From contig JAGUCH010000006.1 of the NCBI GenBank assembly GCA_019096065.1, positions 2,748,001 through 2,812,000 on the forward strand: DNA of 64,000 nt. The letters run 5' to 3'. Under the pieces are notes generated by a model. That model worked only from the letters and a program-made list of their open reading frames with translations, made no database searches and was not told where the DNA came from. Source of the stretch: Paracyclopina nana. Lineage: Eukaryota > Arthropoda > Copepoda > Cyclopoida > Cyclopettidae. The position numbers were made by a program, and so were the translations under genes. Shown here piece by piece: positions 10,665-22,753 of the stretch (within the stretch, counting starts at the first letter, position 1; each line of letters starts with the position of its first letter).

Positions 10665-12619
10665 TTACTGATTAGAGTCAAAAAACTCCATGAATGAAGC
10701 CAATTTTCTGATGCCAGGCTCACAAGAAATTTCCCCTTTTAAGGCTGCAGTTGCTCCTGATTTGTCTTTGGCCATTATTTCCCGCCATACTTTGTCAGAG
10801 GTGGTCACTTGAAGATCAAAGTTTCCTTCTTTGGCCTCCTTGTCAGTGACATCCAAAAGCTCTGCTGCACCTCGCCTTATCTAAAATCAAAAACATATCG
10901 AAAATAGGACTAGGCATCATTAAGCCTTAATCTAAAGCGCACCTTGAGTATGAAGTGCTTGTCAGTATCAGTGAAATTGAACAAAGCTGAATGTTCAACA
11001 TTGGCCGTTTTTTCAAGGTCCAACATGACTGTCAATAACAGGAAAAGGTCATACATGCTACCAGAGTAGATTCTTCGCTTGACTTGGGTAGGTGTTGGTT
11101 TCAACACAAGACCTTCTTCAACAAGAGCTTCAGTCAAATACCAATTTCTGCCACAAGCCGAAACTTCACCAAGAGCCAGTTGCCTCAAAGAATTCACTTT
11201 GACATCCTGAAATCATAAAAGGTCCTCAAACAGAATGCAAGAAGTGTGACAATTAACTATATACTTTTGCTGAAAGTAAGGCATTTCCTGTATCAATCAT
11301 TGCATCAGCAAGCTGAAGGGCCCATTGAAATTTACCATCTATGAAAGCTTCTTTCATTTTCTCTTCCATTCTGAGAGGGCCTCCAGCTAAATCAACCAGT
11401 GCCTTTGATTGCTCTTTACGTTCCAGCGGGTGAAGCTCAGAGGCTTTGCCAGAAAACCAACCCATGTAGTTGCAAAATACAGCTTTCACACTCCATTCGA
11501 CAGTGCCATAAAATTCTTGCAAAAATGGATGGGATGCCAAATGAGGAGGTAAAGTTACAATCTGAGCTATTTCATCGGGATACAATCCTTTGTTCATATA
11601 GCGAACTGTTTGGTCATGCACGATTTGAATTGCGTCTCTGTAGGCAGTCAGAACTTCCATGATCTCATCTGATCCCTCTAATGGCCTAGTGTGTTGAGGC
11701 ACCATGATTCTTGGCTTTAGTCCCCTCATCAAATCAATTGCTTTCACCCAGGTCAAGGTATCCCTAGACATTGTACCGCGAATGGCATAAAGGTTTGGAA
11801 AAGCTCTGTAAATATTGTCTGCTGGAAACAAAACTTGCTCCTGTGGCCACCAAACAACAATCTGGTCATTAGTTTCACCAGGCGCATGATAAAGCTCCAA
11901 ATCGATCCCTCCCAATGTAACTTTAAGTTTATCCTTGAACAGATGAGTAGGCTTCACATTGTAGCTAGCTCCACTAGCACCATCAAAACTAAAAAACAAG
12001 TATCATTAGAGAGTTGTGCTTTTGAATAGAGTTGCACGTACCGTAGTCGAATGCCGATTCCAGAGTTCTCATGCTCTTCAGAGTCCAGGCTGGTGCCAAA
12101 TTGAAACACTGCTCTTTTTAGTGATTTGAGATCTTACATTCAAAAGTTGTTGAAAGTATTGAGCAAAAGTTTCATGAGCAAATACTTTGACTCCTGGGTA
12201 AGCTTGAGCAAACACATCAAATCCATAAGTATGATCAGCATGGAAATGAGTCAATATTATGGCCTCAATTGGCTTCTTTTTTATTATCTTTTGGAGCTCA
12301 GCTAGAACGTCCTTGGCAGCATCATGACTCTCAAGGGTGTCTATCAACACACAAGATTCCTTGCCTTCAATCAGTATTGCATTTGCCAATCCATACCCCA
12401 ATGCAACATGAATTTTTCCATTCAGCAGGGTAATTATTTCAGGTTTCACAAATTCGTCAGTGTGTTTGCTCAATTTTTGTGGCCATCTTTCTTATTGTTG
12501 GCTGAGGATGTCAGTGGCTTCTTTGCCTCTTTTGTATTTAATCCAAATATCAGAGATACACTTATAGCTAAAACAATTGAAAACACAATCCCAAGAATTT
12601 CAAGGGACTCCATTTTCAT
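10665..12619 (-). CDS. Alkylsulfatase-like metallo-beta-lactamase-fold protein, copy 1
   Basis: Exons on the minus strand: 12619-12042, 11988-11265, 11206-10943 and 10880-10665. An N-terminal membrane anchor (MESLEILGIVFSIVLAISVSLIFGL) precedes the catalytic domain, with IEAIILTHFHADHTYG (HxHxDH metal ligands), APGETNDQ, NLYAIRGT and VPQHTRP. A middle helical dimerisation region (HPFLQEFYGTVEWSVKA, QLADAMIDTGN) and an SCP2-like C-terminal domain (TSDKVWREIMAKD) follow. Members of this family hydrolyse alkyl sulfate esters, so a role in sulfated lipid or detergent metabolism at a membrane is plausible. Two one-base frame breaks lie at T5 runs on the plus strand (12474-12478 and 12115-12119); one lacks and one gains a base relative to the family alignment. 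I read them as assembly errors. The start could be the ATG at 12619 or 12613. Confidence 0.8.
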
Positions 12620-12683
12620 AAGATTTTTTAGGCCACCAATGGGAGTTGTTAGCAATGAGATAGAAATATAAAAAGCTAGGCAG

Positions 12684-12700
12684 CTGATAAGTGTTATCAG
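12684..12700. promoter_or_regulatory. Perfect palindromic GATA pair upstream of alkylsulfatase-like copy 1
   Basis: CTGATAAGTGTTATCAG is a 17-bp palindrome made of two inverted TGATAA sites, 65 bases before the start codon. A TATATTT-like word lies between it and the ATG. Confidence 0.5.
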
Positions 12701-12741
12701 TGAGAGGTCAATGTGGTGTCACTAAGTGTTATTTGCAAATG

Positions 12742-14693
12742 CTACAAATCATAATCAAACAAGCACAATAAGTCCTTAAGTGAATTAACTCTTGGCTTGC
12801 ATTTGAGTTGGCCAACCTTTACTGCATCAGTAATAGATATGTCTTGCGTCAAGATTTCCCTCCAAATTTTACTTGTTGTTGCAACTTCCATATCCACAGT
12901 TTCATCAGCTTCTATGACCTCAATGACTTCCAAAACACCTCTTCTGATCTACATTTGAAAAAACTAAGTCTTCAATTAGGCATCAAGACTTGAATTAGAA
13001 AGAAGTACCTTCAATACAAAGCATGCATTCTCTTCAGTGAAATTTATGAAAGCTGTCAGAGTCACCTCTATGCTTTTTTCGTAATCTAAATGAAAAGTCA
13101 TGTCTGACAATAGTTGATGGAGATCAGAAGAAAAAAATTCTGTCTTTGACTAGACGTTTCAAATCAATTGATGCAAGCCCTTCTGTATGAAGAGCTTCAG
13201 TTATGTACCAATTTCTGCCACAGGCTGATGTCTCACTCAGAGCAAGCTGCCTAAGGCAGTTAGCTTTAACAGTTTTGGCTAAAGATACTGAATGGCCAGT
13301 TCCAATCATTGCCTCAGCCAATTGAGGCCCCATTGATATTTTCCTGTGTAATAAGCTTCCTTCATTTTTTTCTTCCAAATTACTTGGACTTCCAGCTAGA
13401 TGAAGTAAGCAATTAGATTCTTCTTTAAGTGAGAGTGGATGAAGCTCTGAGGCTTTGCCTGAAAACCAGCCCATGTAGAAAGTAAACACAGCCCTAACAG
13501 TCCATTCAACAGTCCCATAAAATTCTTTTAAAAATGGATGGGAGGACAAATGAGGCGGCAGCTTAACAATCCTTGCTATTTCATTTGGATAGAAACCCTT
13601 GTTCATAAAGCGCACAGTCTGGTCATGAACAATGGAAATAGCATCTTTGTAAGCAATGAGTGTATCAATGACTTTTTCAACTCCTTCCATGGGCCTTGAG
13701 TGTCCTGGTACCATTATTTCAGGTCTAAGTTCTGCCATAAAATCCAGGGTCTTGACCCAAGAGAGAACATCTCTGAGAATAAGTCTACTTGAGCCTCTGA
13801 TTTTTTCAAAGCTAGTTTTAAAATACCTTGGTGATGAACCATTAATGGGACAAATATTGGGAAAGGCCTTGTAAATGTTGCCTGCCGGAAACAGAACTTT
13901 TCCTCTGGCCACCAAATTACAATCTGATCATCTGAAGCACCTGGAGCATGATGCAGTTCCAATTCAATTCCAGCCAATATCACTTTAAGCTTCTTCTTAA
14001 ACAGGTGAGTTGGCCGAATACATCCAGCTCCTAATTCTTGAGCTCTAAAATATGTAAATGAAAACAGTTGTGACAATAAAAAACCAGCAAATAGATCAGT
14101 TACAGAAGCTTGGGTCCAATACCATTATTGGCAAACTCGTCATCATTCAAATCAAGGCCAAATTGAAACTTGGTTCGTATCTTCTTTAGCTCAGCTCTTT
14201 CGGCGAAAGGTGTGTTCATGCGATTCATGCACGAGTCATGAGCAAACACCTTAACATTAGGATACGTTTTTGTAACTACTTCAATTGCTAAAGGATGAGC
14301 CAAGCTGAATTGGGTTAATATAATGGCTTCGATGGGTTTGTTTACAATCAACTTCTGAAATTGATCGAATACATCAATTACAGCTTCTCGACTTTCTAAG
14401 GTATCAATTAGGACACAAGTCTCATGGCCTTCTATAAGTATGGCATTAGCCAGCCCAAATCCAATGGCAACATGGATCTTTCCATGGCACAGAGAAATTA
14501 TCTCCTTTTTGAACTCGTTTGAATGATTTTCCAAGGATTCAAAAGCTAGTGACTTATTGGCAAAATCTGGCCACAAGCTTTCCCTTTTGGGTTTCTGGTT
14601 AAAGTATTGCAATATTCCTGATACAATAGCAACCACAAAGGCAATAAGGAACAGAGAGGGATCAATTGTCTTCCAAATGTTGGGAAAAGCCAT
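12742..14693 (-). CDS. Alkylsulfatase-like protein, copy 2; metal-binding motif lost
   Basis: Exons: 14693-14104, 14044-13009 and 12948-12742 (TAG). The start MAFPNIWKTIDPSLFLIAFVVAIVSG gives a membrane anchor like copy 1; an ATG at 14738 is an alternative. It shares with copy 1 the blocks IEAIILTQF, HAPGASDDQ, VPGHSRP, HPFLKEFYGTVEWTVRA, SACGRNWY and the SCP2-like end. The HxHxDH motif is replaced: TQFSLAH against THFHADH in copy 1, so three of four ligands are gone by substitution. The intron of copy 1 at 11264-11207 is absent here. About 16-18 extra residues lie before LRDVLSWVK (around 13780-13860), possibly an unrecognised tiny intron. Frame breaks relative to copy 1 fall near 13898 (T4), 13365 (T7), about 13328 and 13131 (A7). 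It is either a diverged non-catalytic paralogue or a decaying copy. Confidence 0.75.
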
Positions 14694-14706
14694 GATGCTG
14701 ATTTTC

Positions 14707-14726
14707 TTATCTTTGCTCCAAGATAA
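14707..14726. promoter_or_regulatory. Inverted GATA-site pair upstream of alkylsulfatase-like copy 2
   Basis: TTATCT (14707-14712) and AGATAA (14721-14726) lie 14-33 bases before the ATG at 14693, in the same inverted arrangement as for three neighbouring genes. Confidence 0.4.
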
Positions 14727-16557
14727 AATTAGAAACATTAATTGAACGGAATGCTCCAAACTTCGATCTCAAAACCTCTTAAGCTTGTTAAGAGACCAAT
14801 TTTGGAAACTTTACCCGGAATGGGTTAAGTAAATAGATCCATAAAGATTAACTTTGTTTCTTCACTAGGGTATTTTGAAGAGACACCCTAGAAAACCGAC
14901 AATGCTAATCACAAGAAAGGTCGTGACTTCCTGCAAGGTAAGACTTGATTGACATTGCTCATTTTCTCTGTAGGCCTCTTTCCCAAAAGATGCGACTCGT
15001 AATAAAGATCTTGTTAAAACTGCTTTTGTCCGGACTCAACTTTGTACTGTAGTTTTTTTACGTCATGCTCTACTTTCGAAAAAAGCTTTCTAACCTTAGA
15101 AAAAAATAGCTCATGTCCGTTCATACCAGCAAGTCATTTCTGAATAAATTAAGGAAAGTGATTTGACAGAGAAATAACAAAGATGGAAAGTTCCACCAAA
15201 CAATCCAATCAATAACACCACGTCAAAACAAACATGGAAACAGAACAAAAAGCTTAAATGGAAATATCTGTCTACCTTAAACAGGAACAGCAAGTAATTA
15301 AAAGCATTTACTTTATTACGTAGGCTAGAGGAGCTTTCATCTTCACAGACTCTTTCTGGGCGTATTTGTTTAGTACTTAAACAATGCACTACCGCTCATG
15401 TTAAACAGCATTTTTGACAGTCCTACAACTGTCAAATGAAACTTATTTTTGGCCAATTTTTCTATTGCTGCTACTTTTTGTTTGGAGATACTTAGCTTCG
15501 TGATTTTTAGGGGCAACCAAAAACAAAGCAGAGCAGAGGGAAATTTCCATAAAAGCTCCTTCAGTAGAAAAGCCATCTTGGCTTTCTTCTCCAACCAATG
15601 CCAAGGTTGGATTGAGCTCTATACAGCAAGTGATTCAATAAATTACTAATCCAATGCAAGTGTGCATGTATTAGCAAGTTTAAATGAGTATTTTCACTTT
15701 TTTATATTTCCTAAGTGACTTACTTTATGACAAAATGACGCGATGAGAAAAATAGATCTTTTGTTATTGCATTGTAGAGCGCTCAGCAAAAGATTCATAA
15801 CCTGAAGGCCTCACTGTTCTGTTAATTGAAGGTAAGGGAATTTCCCCCAAAAAAATGCTTTCCATTTATAGAGCCATTGCCTAAAAAGACTGAAATTGGA
15901 CAATTTGTCACAAAAACCAAAATTGGCTATTACAATCTATTTAGTTTCAAGTGGCAAATTAAGCTACGTAAAGGGAAATTTCCATGATGTTAGGCATTGA
16001 ATCCAGGTGCATTCGGTGGTTATGAAGGACGTGCTTACTTTAGCCTAGTTGAAGTATGCTTTTGGCTCAGGCTCAAGCGAAATACTTTTAAAACTACTAT
16101 TTATTAAGCAAGCTGCTTTTTAATTGACAGCTGTTGGACTTGTTCCAAAAAGGACACTCTAAATATGTAAACAACAGCCGAACTGCGTAAATGGGTCTTC
16201 TCTGAAAAAATCATTGATGATAAAGATTATCTGTTTCTGTCTCATTAACTTGGACGTGTTGCATTCAGTAAACGACCCTAGAGGTTTGGGAAAAGAAAGC
16301 AAAATAGACAGGCCTCAGCGCTTGTCGATTTTCATTAAAAATGACCAGAAAAAGCAAACAAACCCAGATCAGATAAAAATTCACTGTAAATCTTGGTATC
16401 TCATGTTTTGCAATATCTAAAGGAAGATGCAAAAACCCGCACTAATTTATGTTTTCTCAGTTTAGACAAAAAATTCACTTTGGCAGAAAATATATCGCAT
16501 TGAGTCACTTGAAAGATTATGACTGAATTTTGCGATTTAAGCAGATGAGACAGATCA
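14727..16557. other. Spacer between alkylsulfatase-like copy 2 and the SLC6 gene
   Basis: AT-rich divergent intergenic DNA. The short open frames lack splice sites or recognisable protein text. I see no gene here. Confidence 0.5.
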
Positions 16558-16567
16558 TTTATAAAAG
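16558..16567 (+). promoter_or_regulatory. TATA box candidate of the SLC6 gene
   Basis: TTTATAAAAG lies about 200 bases before the first plausible start codon of the transporter. A GATATAAG word follows at once. Confidence 0.4.
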
Positions 16568-16767
16568 ATATAAGTTTGAATAAGCTTAGCTTTTAGCAAA
16601 GCAAGATACTTTTCGTAGCTGAGAACTCTCGAGGATAGGAAAAGTAGTAGTGTAGTAGTATTTCAGTAAAAGAGAAGCTTGCGCGCGCGCTCACTTACTC
16701 TTACGCAAACTGTACACTAATGCAAACTTGGTGCAGCCATTCCTACAGAGGCCAGCAAAGCATCAAC

Positions 16768-19700
16768 ATGGTCATTGTGGCAGAAAAGGAAGCTCTGACA
16801 ATGAAACCACTCAACTTTGTCCTCCAAAAGCGAGGTCAGCCTCGAAGTCTGAGCAACAGGCATCTTCGGCTACTCAGCCTTTGGAGGCCGCTGTAGAAGG
16901 GAAATCTGACGAGGAACGTGGCACGTGGAATTCTCAATGGGATTTTGCCATGTCCTGCATAGCTTATGCTGTAGGCTTGGGCAATGTATGGAGGTTTCCT
17001 TATCTATGCTTCAAAAATGGAGGAGGTAGCTATGAATTAGTCATCTAATTAAGTGTAAGGCACACAACAAGTAGAGGTTTTTGGCTTTTTAAGTATAAGG
17101 TGGACACTAGAGTAGTCAAGGTGTATTTCAAGGCTTTCTCTTTCAACAAAAATGAGTCATGCTCCACATGTTCAGGGTGAACCCAAGTTTTGGGCACGCT
17201 AGTGATGTTTCTTTTGCATCACCCCGTTGCTCTGATGATGAGTGTGTGGAGAAGTAGTAGCCAATTGTGGAATTGGCCCAGTCAATTGTAGTAAATTACT
17301 CCTAAAAAACAATGAATCAATTTGCAACTTTGGGCTTAGATTGCCTTCAAAGTTGCAGTCAAATCAAGAGAATTCTTGAGAAAACCAGATTATTACGCAG
17401 TAGCAAAACCAGGATATTCTGGTTCAAGTTAGAAAGGACCGACTAAGAGCAGAATAGAAAGGCCCTAGGCCTATATTTTCTCTCAATGCGCAGGCCTAGA
17501 GATAAAGTTTCATCAATATGTTGCCATATTTCATAAGCGCAAGCAAATTAATTTATCATTTCATAAATATTTTCAGCTGATTTCAGCTGATTTTCTGATG
17601 GAAGAAAAAGCTAAGTATGTTTTAAGTTGGCAAAATCTGAACTTCAGTGTACATTTTTTTGTAGTTATGTAAGTGAAAAATTAAAAGTATAACAGTTATG
17701 TGAACAACATTTTATCTATGTTAGTTATCTTGTATAGAAATTAGGATATTTGCAATTTGAGATCGATATTTATCCGGAGAAAGCAGCTTGCGAGCCGTCG
17801 TAGCAAAAGAGCTGCTGCAAGGGTAGATTTTGGAGTGGAAATTTCCACTGTTCTTTACTACACGCGGAGGAAGTTTCCTCATGCACTCTCAAGCTGCCAT
17901 AAAAAGGCAGACAACATCAGAAAAAGCCCCCTTTGAGCCTTTTTCAATGCTGCTTTTAACCTTTCAACTTGAAGAAACCTTAGAAGTCCTCAGACATTTT
18001 GGGAAAGTTATATAAATATATAAAAAGTATATTGCTGATGAGTAATGATGAATATTTTAAATGCCATGTTGCATGAGCTTGTTCTCTACTAAATACAGGA
18101 ATGTAGGTGGCCCTAATAGAAGTAACTTTCTCTTTTTTCCCTCCGAGTGGAAACTTCCACAGCATAAATGCTGCGATGACGATGACTAAGACTACTCTCT
18201 CTCTCTCCTCCAATTCAAATTCAGCACTTTTTTGTTACCCTAACCTTGAAATATTTTTTCCAGGGGCTTTTTGATACCCTACTTCATTGCAATGTTTACA
18301 TGTGGAATTCCGCTGTTCCTTTTGGAGGTATCTGTGGGCCAATACCTTGGGGTTGGAGGCATGAGCGTAGTCGGCCAACTTTGCCCTATGTTCAAGGGGG
18401 TTGGATACTCTGCCATTGTCATGGTCTTCCTTGAGAATGTCTACTACATTATCATTGTGGCATGGACTCTCTTCTACATTGTCAGCACCATATTTAGCTT
18501 GGGTAGTGGGCTACCTTGGAGTAGCTGCGACAAAGGAAGTAAGTAAATTAGATGAACATCTTGAAGAAAAGAAACTTTCTCCTTTGCTTTTCAGTTTCAT
18601 TTTGTTAAACTGAAACCTAAAATTGAGTCTGGTTGATTAAAAGCATGGGATTTGATTACATAGATGCGACGAGGAAATGTTGAACATGACAAAAATAAAC
18701 CTTGTGTATTAATGATATTGTGCATAAAAGATATCAAGTAGAGATTGACTAACCAATTACCTATTGTTTCCTTAGATGGAACTTGGGCTGACGTCAATTG
18801 CTACAACCCTGAAACTGAGCCGTTCAACCAATCGGCTGCTTTTCTCGTTCACAGCTTGGCAGAAAAAGATACGATGAATCCAGTGGAGTCATTCTGGAAG
18901 TAAGACCGTACAGCTAAATATTCGTCAAAATATCTAATTTCATACCTTATCAAATGGAAGCACTTTAAGTGGCTTAGAAAGACTATAATTACGGAATGGA
19001 CATTTTTAAAAAACCGTCTTCTTATTATCCTGTAGTAATGCAGTGTTGAAAATCAGCTCTGGCATTGATGATGTTGGTGGCATGAGATGGGAGCTTTTCG
19101 GGCTTTTGCTTCTTGCTTGGGTCGTGGTCTACTTTGTCGTGTGGAAAGGAATTCATAACTCTGGAAAGGTACGTAACAACCATTTCAGTCATACATTCCA
19201 CTCAGAGCTGCATTGAAGAACCTAGGCAACCGAAGCTCTAAATTGTTTTAATTTCAGCAATAAGAGTCAATTTTTGTCAACAATCTTTTAAAATATTGAT
19301 TCTTTGCGCAGCTCTGAGTCAACCTAGCTCTTGTTAAAATGTAAAGGAGCCTGATACCTTAAATAAGACAGCAGAGGATATCCTGCTTCTCTTTTGGATA
19401 ACGCCTTAAAGATTTCAGAGCTACCAGGCTCCTTTTATTGTTGATTTTAACATTAGAGCTGTAAGCGACGACAATCATTGGGCTGCTTTGACCCTCTCTT
19501 GCTGACTAAAATTGAGTTTTGGGCCTTGTATACCCCGAATCACGTGATGCCTGCTGATGGAAAATTAGAGTGTGGGTCAAAAGCTCCGGATAATTATCTG
19601 ATTAATCCGAAGTTTTTTCCAAATTATTCTACTTAGCTTAGGCAATCAAGGCGCGAGATTATTGATTGGGCTGCAGACCAAAACCGAAGAAGAATCAGGT

Positions 19701-22546
19701 AACAAAATTTGGGGCCAATCTCACAAAAAGTTAGGGTGTCTATCTTCACAGGGCTAGGAGAGCAAAATAATTCATTAATAGAGCAAAAGTGAGGAGGTAT
19801 TATTGTCACCCTCAGGCAGTTATGCAACCTTGTCTCAAAATTGCAAATCATACAACCTCTGCACTTTTTGTCAGCTAATTGAGACACCTTATGTAAGAGC
19901 TTTTGTAATAATTACTTGACTTTCCAGATTATCTGGTGCTCTGCCATCTTTCCTTACATCATTCTGAGCATCCTATGCGTCAAGGCTTTGACCTTGGATG
20001 GAGCAATAGATGGTCTCAAATTCCTCTTCACTCCGGATTGGGAAAGGCTCAAGTCAAGTGAGTGCTGGGTTGACGGTGGCACTCAAATTTTCTTCTCATA
20101 TGGAGTGGGAATTGGAGCTTTGCTGGCATTGGGATCCTACAACAAATTCCACCACAATTGCTACAGGGACGCCATGTTTGTTTGCGGAGTGAACACGTTC
20201 ACCTCCTTTTTCTCAGCTACAGTCATCTTCTCCATTTTGGGCCACATGGCTCATCAGAAAGGAGTGGACATTGGTGATGTGGTCAAAGGTGGTCCAGGCT
20301 TGGCATTCCTTGTTTACCCAGAGGTAATTTTATCTGAAAGCAATTCTCTCTATTCAATTATGATAACTTATAGGCATATTCAAATTTTTTTATTGGCACT
20401 GCTCTTCTTCGGATTCATCTATGTCCGATTTTTCGGGGATTTCTTCTTGGGGCATATATGGCATTTTGTAAGGGTTATGCTTTGTTAGGTACGTCTCATG
20501 GCGGACAAGTTCGATATCTTGCTCATCTTCCATGGCAAAGGGCCTTCTGACTAAATAATGGCGGATATTTATGGCCTTCAACATTTCCTTTTTGCATTGG
20601 TAATAATTTTGAATCGCTGCTTCTTGGGCAATGGTTTTTTCTTCACGGGTAGCGGCTTAATTTCGCAAAGCTTTCGATTCCGAGATCCTTTGGGGCGGCC
20701 ACGGGTTTTCTTTACAACTGTTAATTCAGTATTTTCGGCTTGTTTAGTGGGCTCAGCGCTACATACAGCCTGTGCCGTATCAAGCTGAGTCATTTCTGCC
20801 TTATTTTCATTTTTTTCTTGAGTCAAAATTTCAGATGGCTCCTTATCCTCCTCAGCAATTAGACCCTGCTGAGAAATCTCAGTAGTCGGCTCAGCACTCT
20901 TCAAGTGCTCATGAATTGGCGCCTCTTTCTTCCATCGTGTCCCTCCTCCGGAAGAAATTTCCATCTCGGACAAGATTTTGGGCTCGTTCGCGATCTTCTC
21001 CAGAGTTTCGGCATCTTCAGGCTTCAGAGGAGCGTCAGACTCAGCAATTTTTGATATAACTGAGTTGGGAGTAGTAGGATTACGTTTCACTTTCTGGGTT
21101 TGGCGCTTTCTCTTCATTTTGCCATCCTTGAGTAGCGAGTTTTGACGTACTCTCATTTGGCGGAAAACAGCTTAAACAAGTTGGCAGTTGCTTCATATTG
21201 TGCAGTGCTTCCAGATGTTTCACAAAAATTAAAACGACACCGCACTTTCATCAAAAATAGCCGGGATTGGTTTGGTTGAACTTCGAAGAGCTGGCTTAAA
21301 TTTGCCGGGTTTTGGCCAAGCTTTTAAAACCGACGCTGGGTTTCTCTACAAATTGTTCTTAACTTGAAAAAACCCAATTAGCCGAATTTTGGCTCTTTCC
21401 AACTTATAACCACTTCGCTCCAGCCTCAAAAGTAGCCGATGCGTAAAAAGCCGCATCTGGCAGCACTGCTTTGACTGTTTTGTTCAGCCCTTGGCTTAGC
21501 CTTGATAGAGCAGTATCAACATAATCGAATTTTGTTATAAGAAACCAGCCAAAAATTGCATCAAAACGCCACAATCCTAGCTGATTTGGCTAAAATAATT
21601 TAAGAAATTAAAATGTCATAAATACAAATTGCTTGTTTGTAGCTCAATATTGACCATGCCCAATTATTCTTGATTATCCTTCATTTTTGTAGGCCGTACT
21701 GCAATTGACTCCCTCGCCGTTATGGGCTTTGCTGTTCTTCTCCATGCTCTTGATCCTTGGCATCGATTCCCAATTTTGTGGCGTGGAATCCTTCATCACA
21801 GGCATTGTCGACAATTGGCCTGATTACTTGAGACCGAGGCGTTTCAAGTTCACCATTGTCATGTGCATCTTCATGTTCATCCTTGGTTTGCCCATGATCA
21901 CTGAGGTACTTGATTCCATACCCTACTGACTCGATGAAGTTGTTAATTCATTTATAAATAGGAGGAGTTTTCATCTTCCAACTGATGGATTTCTACGCTG
22001 CCTCCGGAATGTCGTTGTTGTGGTGTGTGTTCTTCCAGACCATTGCCATATGCTGGATCTTTGGCGCCCAAAAAATGTACAATTGCATTGAGTTAATGGT
22101 GGGCTTCAAGATCAACCGGTACTGGTTCATCTGCTGGGTCTTTGTGGCACCAGCATTCATGGTCTTTGTCTTCTTGTTTTACTTCATCAAGTACACGCCC
22201 ATCACCTATGGCAAGGACTACAGCTACCCCAAGTGGGGAGAAGTCTTGGGATTCATGATCAGCCTGTCGTCCATGCTTTGGGTTCCAGGTATGTATCTTA
22301 CAGACATAGTTTTCATTCAAGGCTTTGCCTTCAATTATTTTGCTTTTTGATTTAGGATACATGGCTTATTTCTTGCTCACTACACCTGGCACTTTCATGG
22401 AGAGGATCAAGACAGGTGTGACACCTGTCATCCAGCCCAGAGCTGATGCTGTCATTGCTTTGGAAAAGAAAAGATTGGCTGACTTGGACCAGAGAGCAGA
22501 TGACCAGCAAGATGTGGAAATGAAACTTGTAGATCAACAACTGTAA
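16768..22546 (+). CDS. SLC6 sodium-dependent neurotransmitter/amino-acid transporter
   Basis: Exons: to 17031, 18264-18538, 18776-18899, 19036-19168, 19928-20323, 21693-21905, 21962-22288 and 22356-22546. TM1 carries the Na+/substrate signature ([21 protein letters not shown]), followed by VGQYLGVGG, the extracellular loop with paired Cys (PWSSCDKG...VNCYN), [58 protein letters not shown] and [12 protein letters not shown]. It would couple Na+/Cl- gradients to uptake of glycine, GABA or a similar amino acid. The start is probably the ATG at 16768 (AACATGG), but it and the TM1 frame differ by one base. Further one-base slips fall at 18268 (T5) and 21961 (GG). All look like assembly errors, since the protein text is otherwise normal. 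Substrate is not resolvable. Confidence 0.9.
19325..19465. repeat. Short inverted repeat in an SLC6 intron
   Basis: AGCTCTTGTTAAAATGTAAA and GGAGCCTG on the left are mirrored by CAGGCTCC and TTTTAACATTAGAGCT on the right. It is probably a small foldback or MITE. An adjacent shorter pair (ACTCAGAGCTGC and GCAGCTCTGAGT, 19200-19320) suggests a second one. Confidence 0.45.
20390..21156 (-). CDS. Nested antisense AT-hook ORF of unknown function
   Basis: This minus-strand ORF lies wholly inside the SLC6 intron 20324-21692. From a true ATG at 21156 it runs 192 codons to 20578. It is rich in Lys and Glu and contains an AT-hook ([12 protein letters not shown]), a minor-groove DNA-binding motif. A second open frame (to 20390) overlaps its end and reads like coding sequence ([31 protein letters not shown], then an acidic tail). 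The two meet near a GGG run at 20647, so one assembly slip could split a single protein of about 257 residues. I do not recognise the family. It may be a nested host gene or a protein of an unrecognised mobile element. No intron is seen. Confidence 0.45.
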
Positions 22547-22753
22547 AAGACCTGCACAAATTCCTACCTAAACAACCCCATCATATAGTGTACATACATT
22601 ATATATATATAGTATATAGTGTCGTCACATTTGCATTTAAGAAAGAGCATTTTTGTTACAAAAATGATCATCCAGACTGGTGAATTATTAGTGAACTGGT
22701 TAGCCTCAACCATCATCTATAGTAATATTAAAAATTATAATAAAACTTTGTTG

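Noticed and set aside
13780-13860. Real 30-base intron in alkylsulfatase-like copy 2
   Set aside because: GT and AG can be found, but the length is below usual spliceable size and the frame is open through it; noted only as an insertion.
10665-14693. Recent bacterial gene transfer of the alkylsulfatase-like pair
   Set aside because: The genes have ordinary host introns and base composition, and related proteins occur in other invertebrates; nothing in the window shows a recent transfer.
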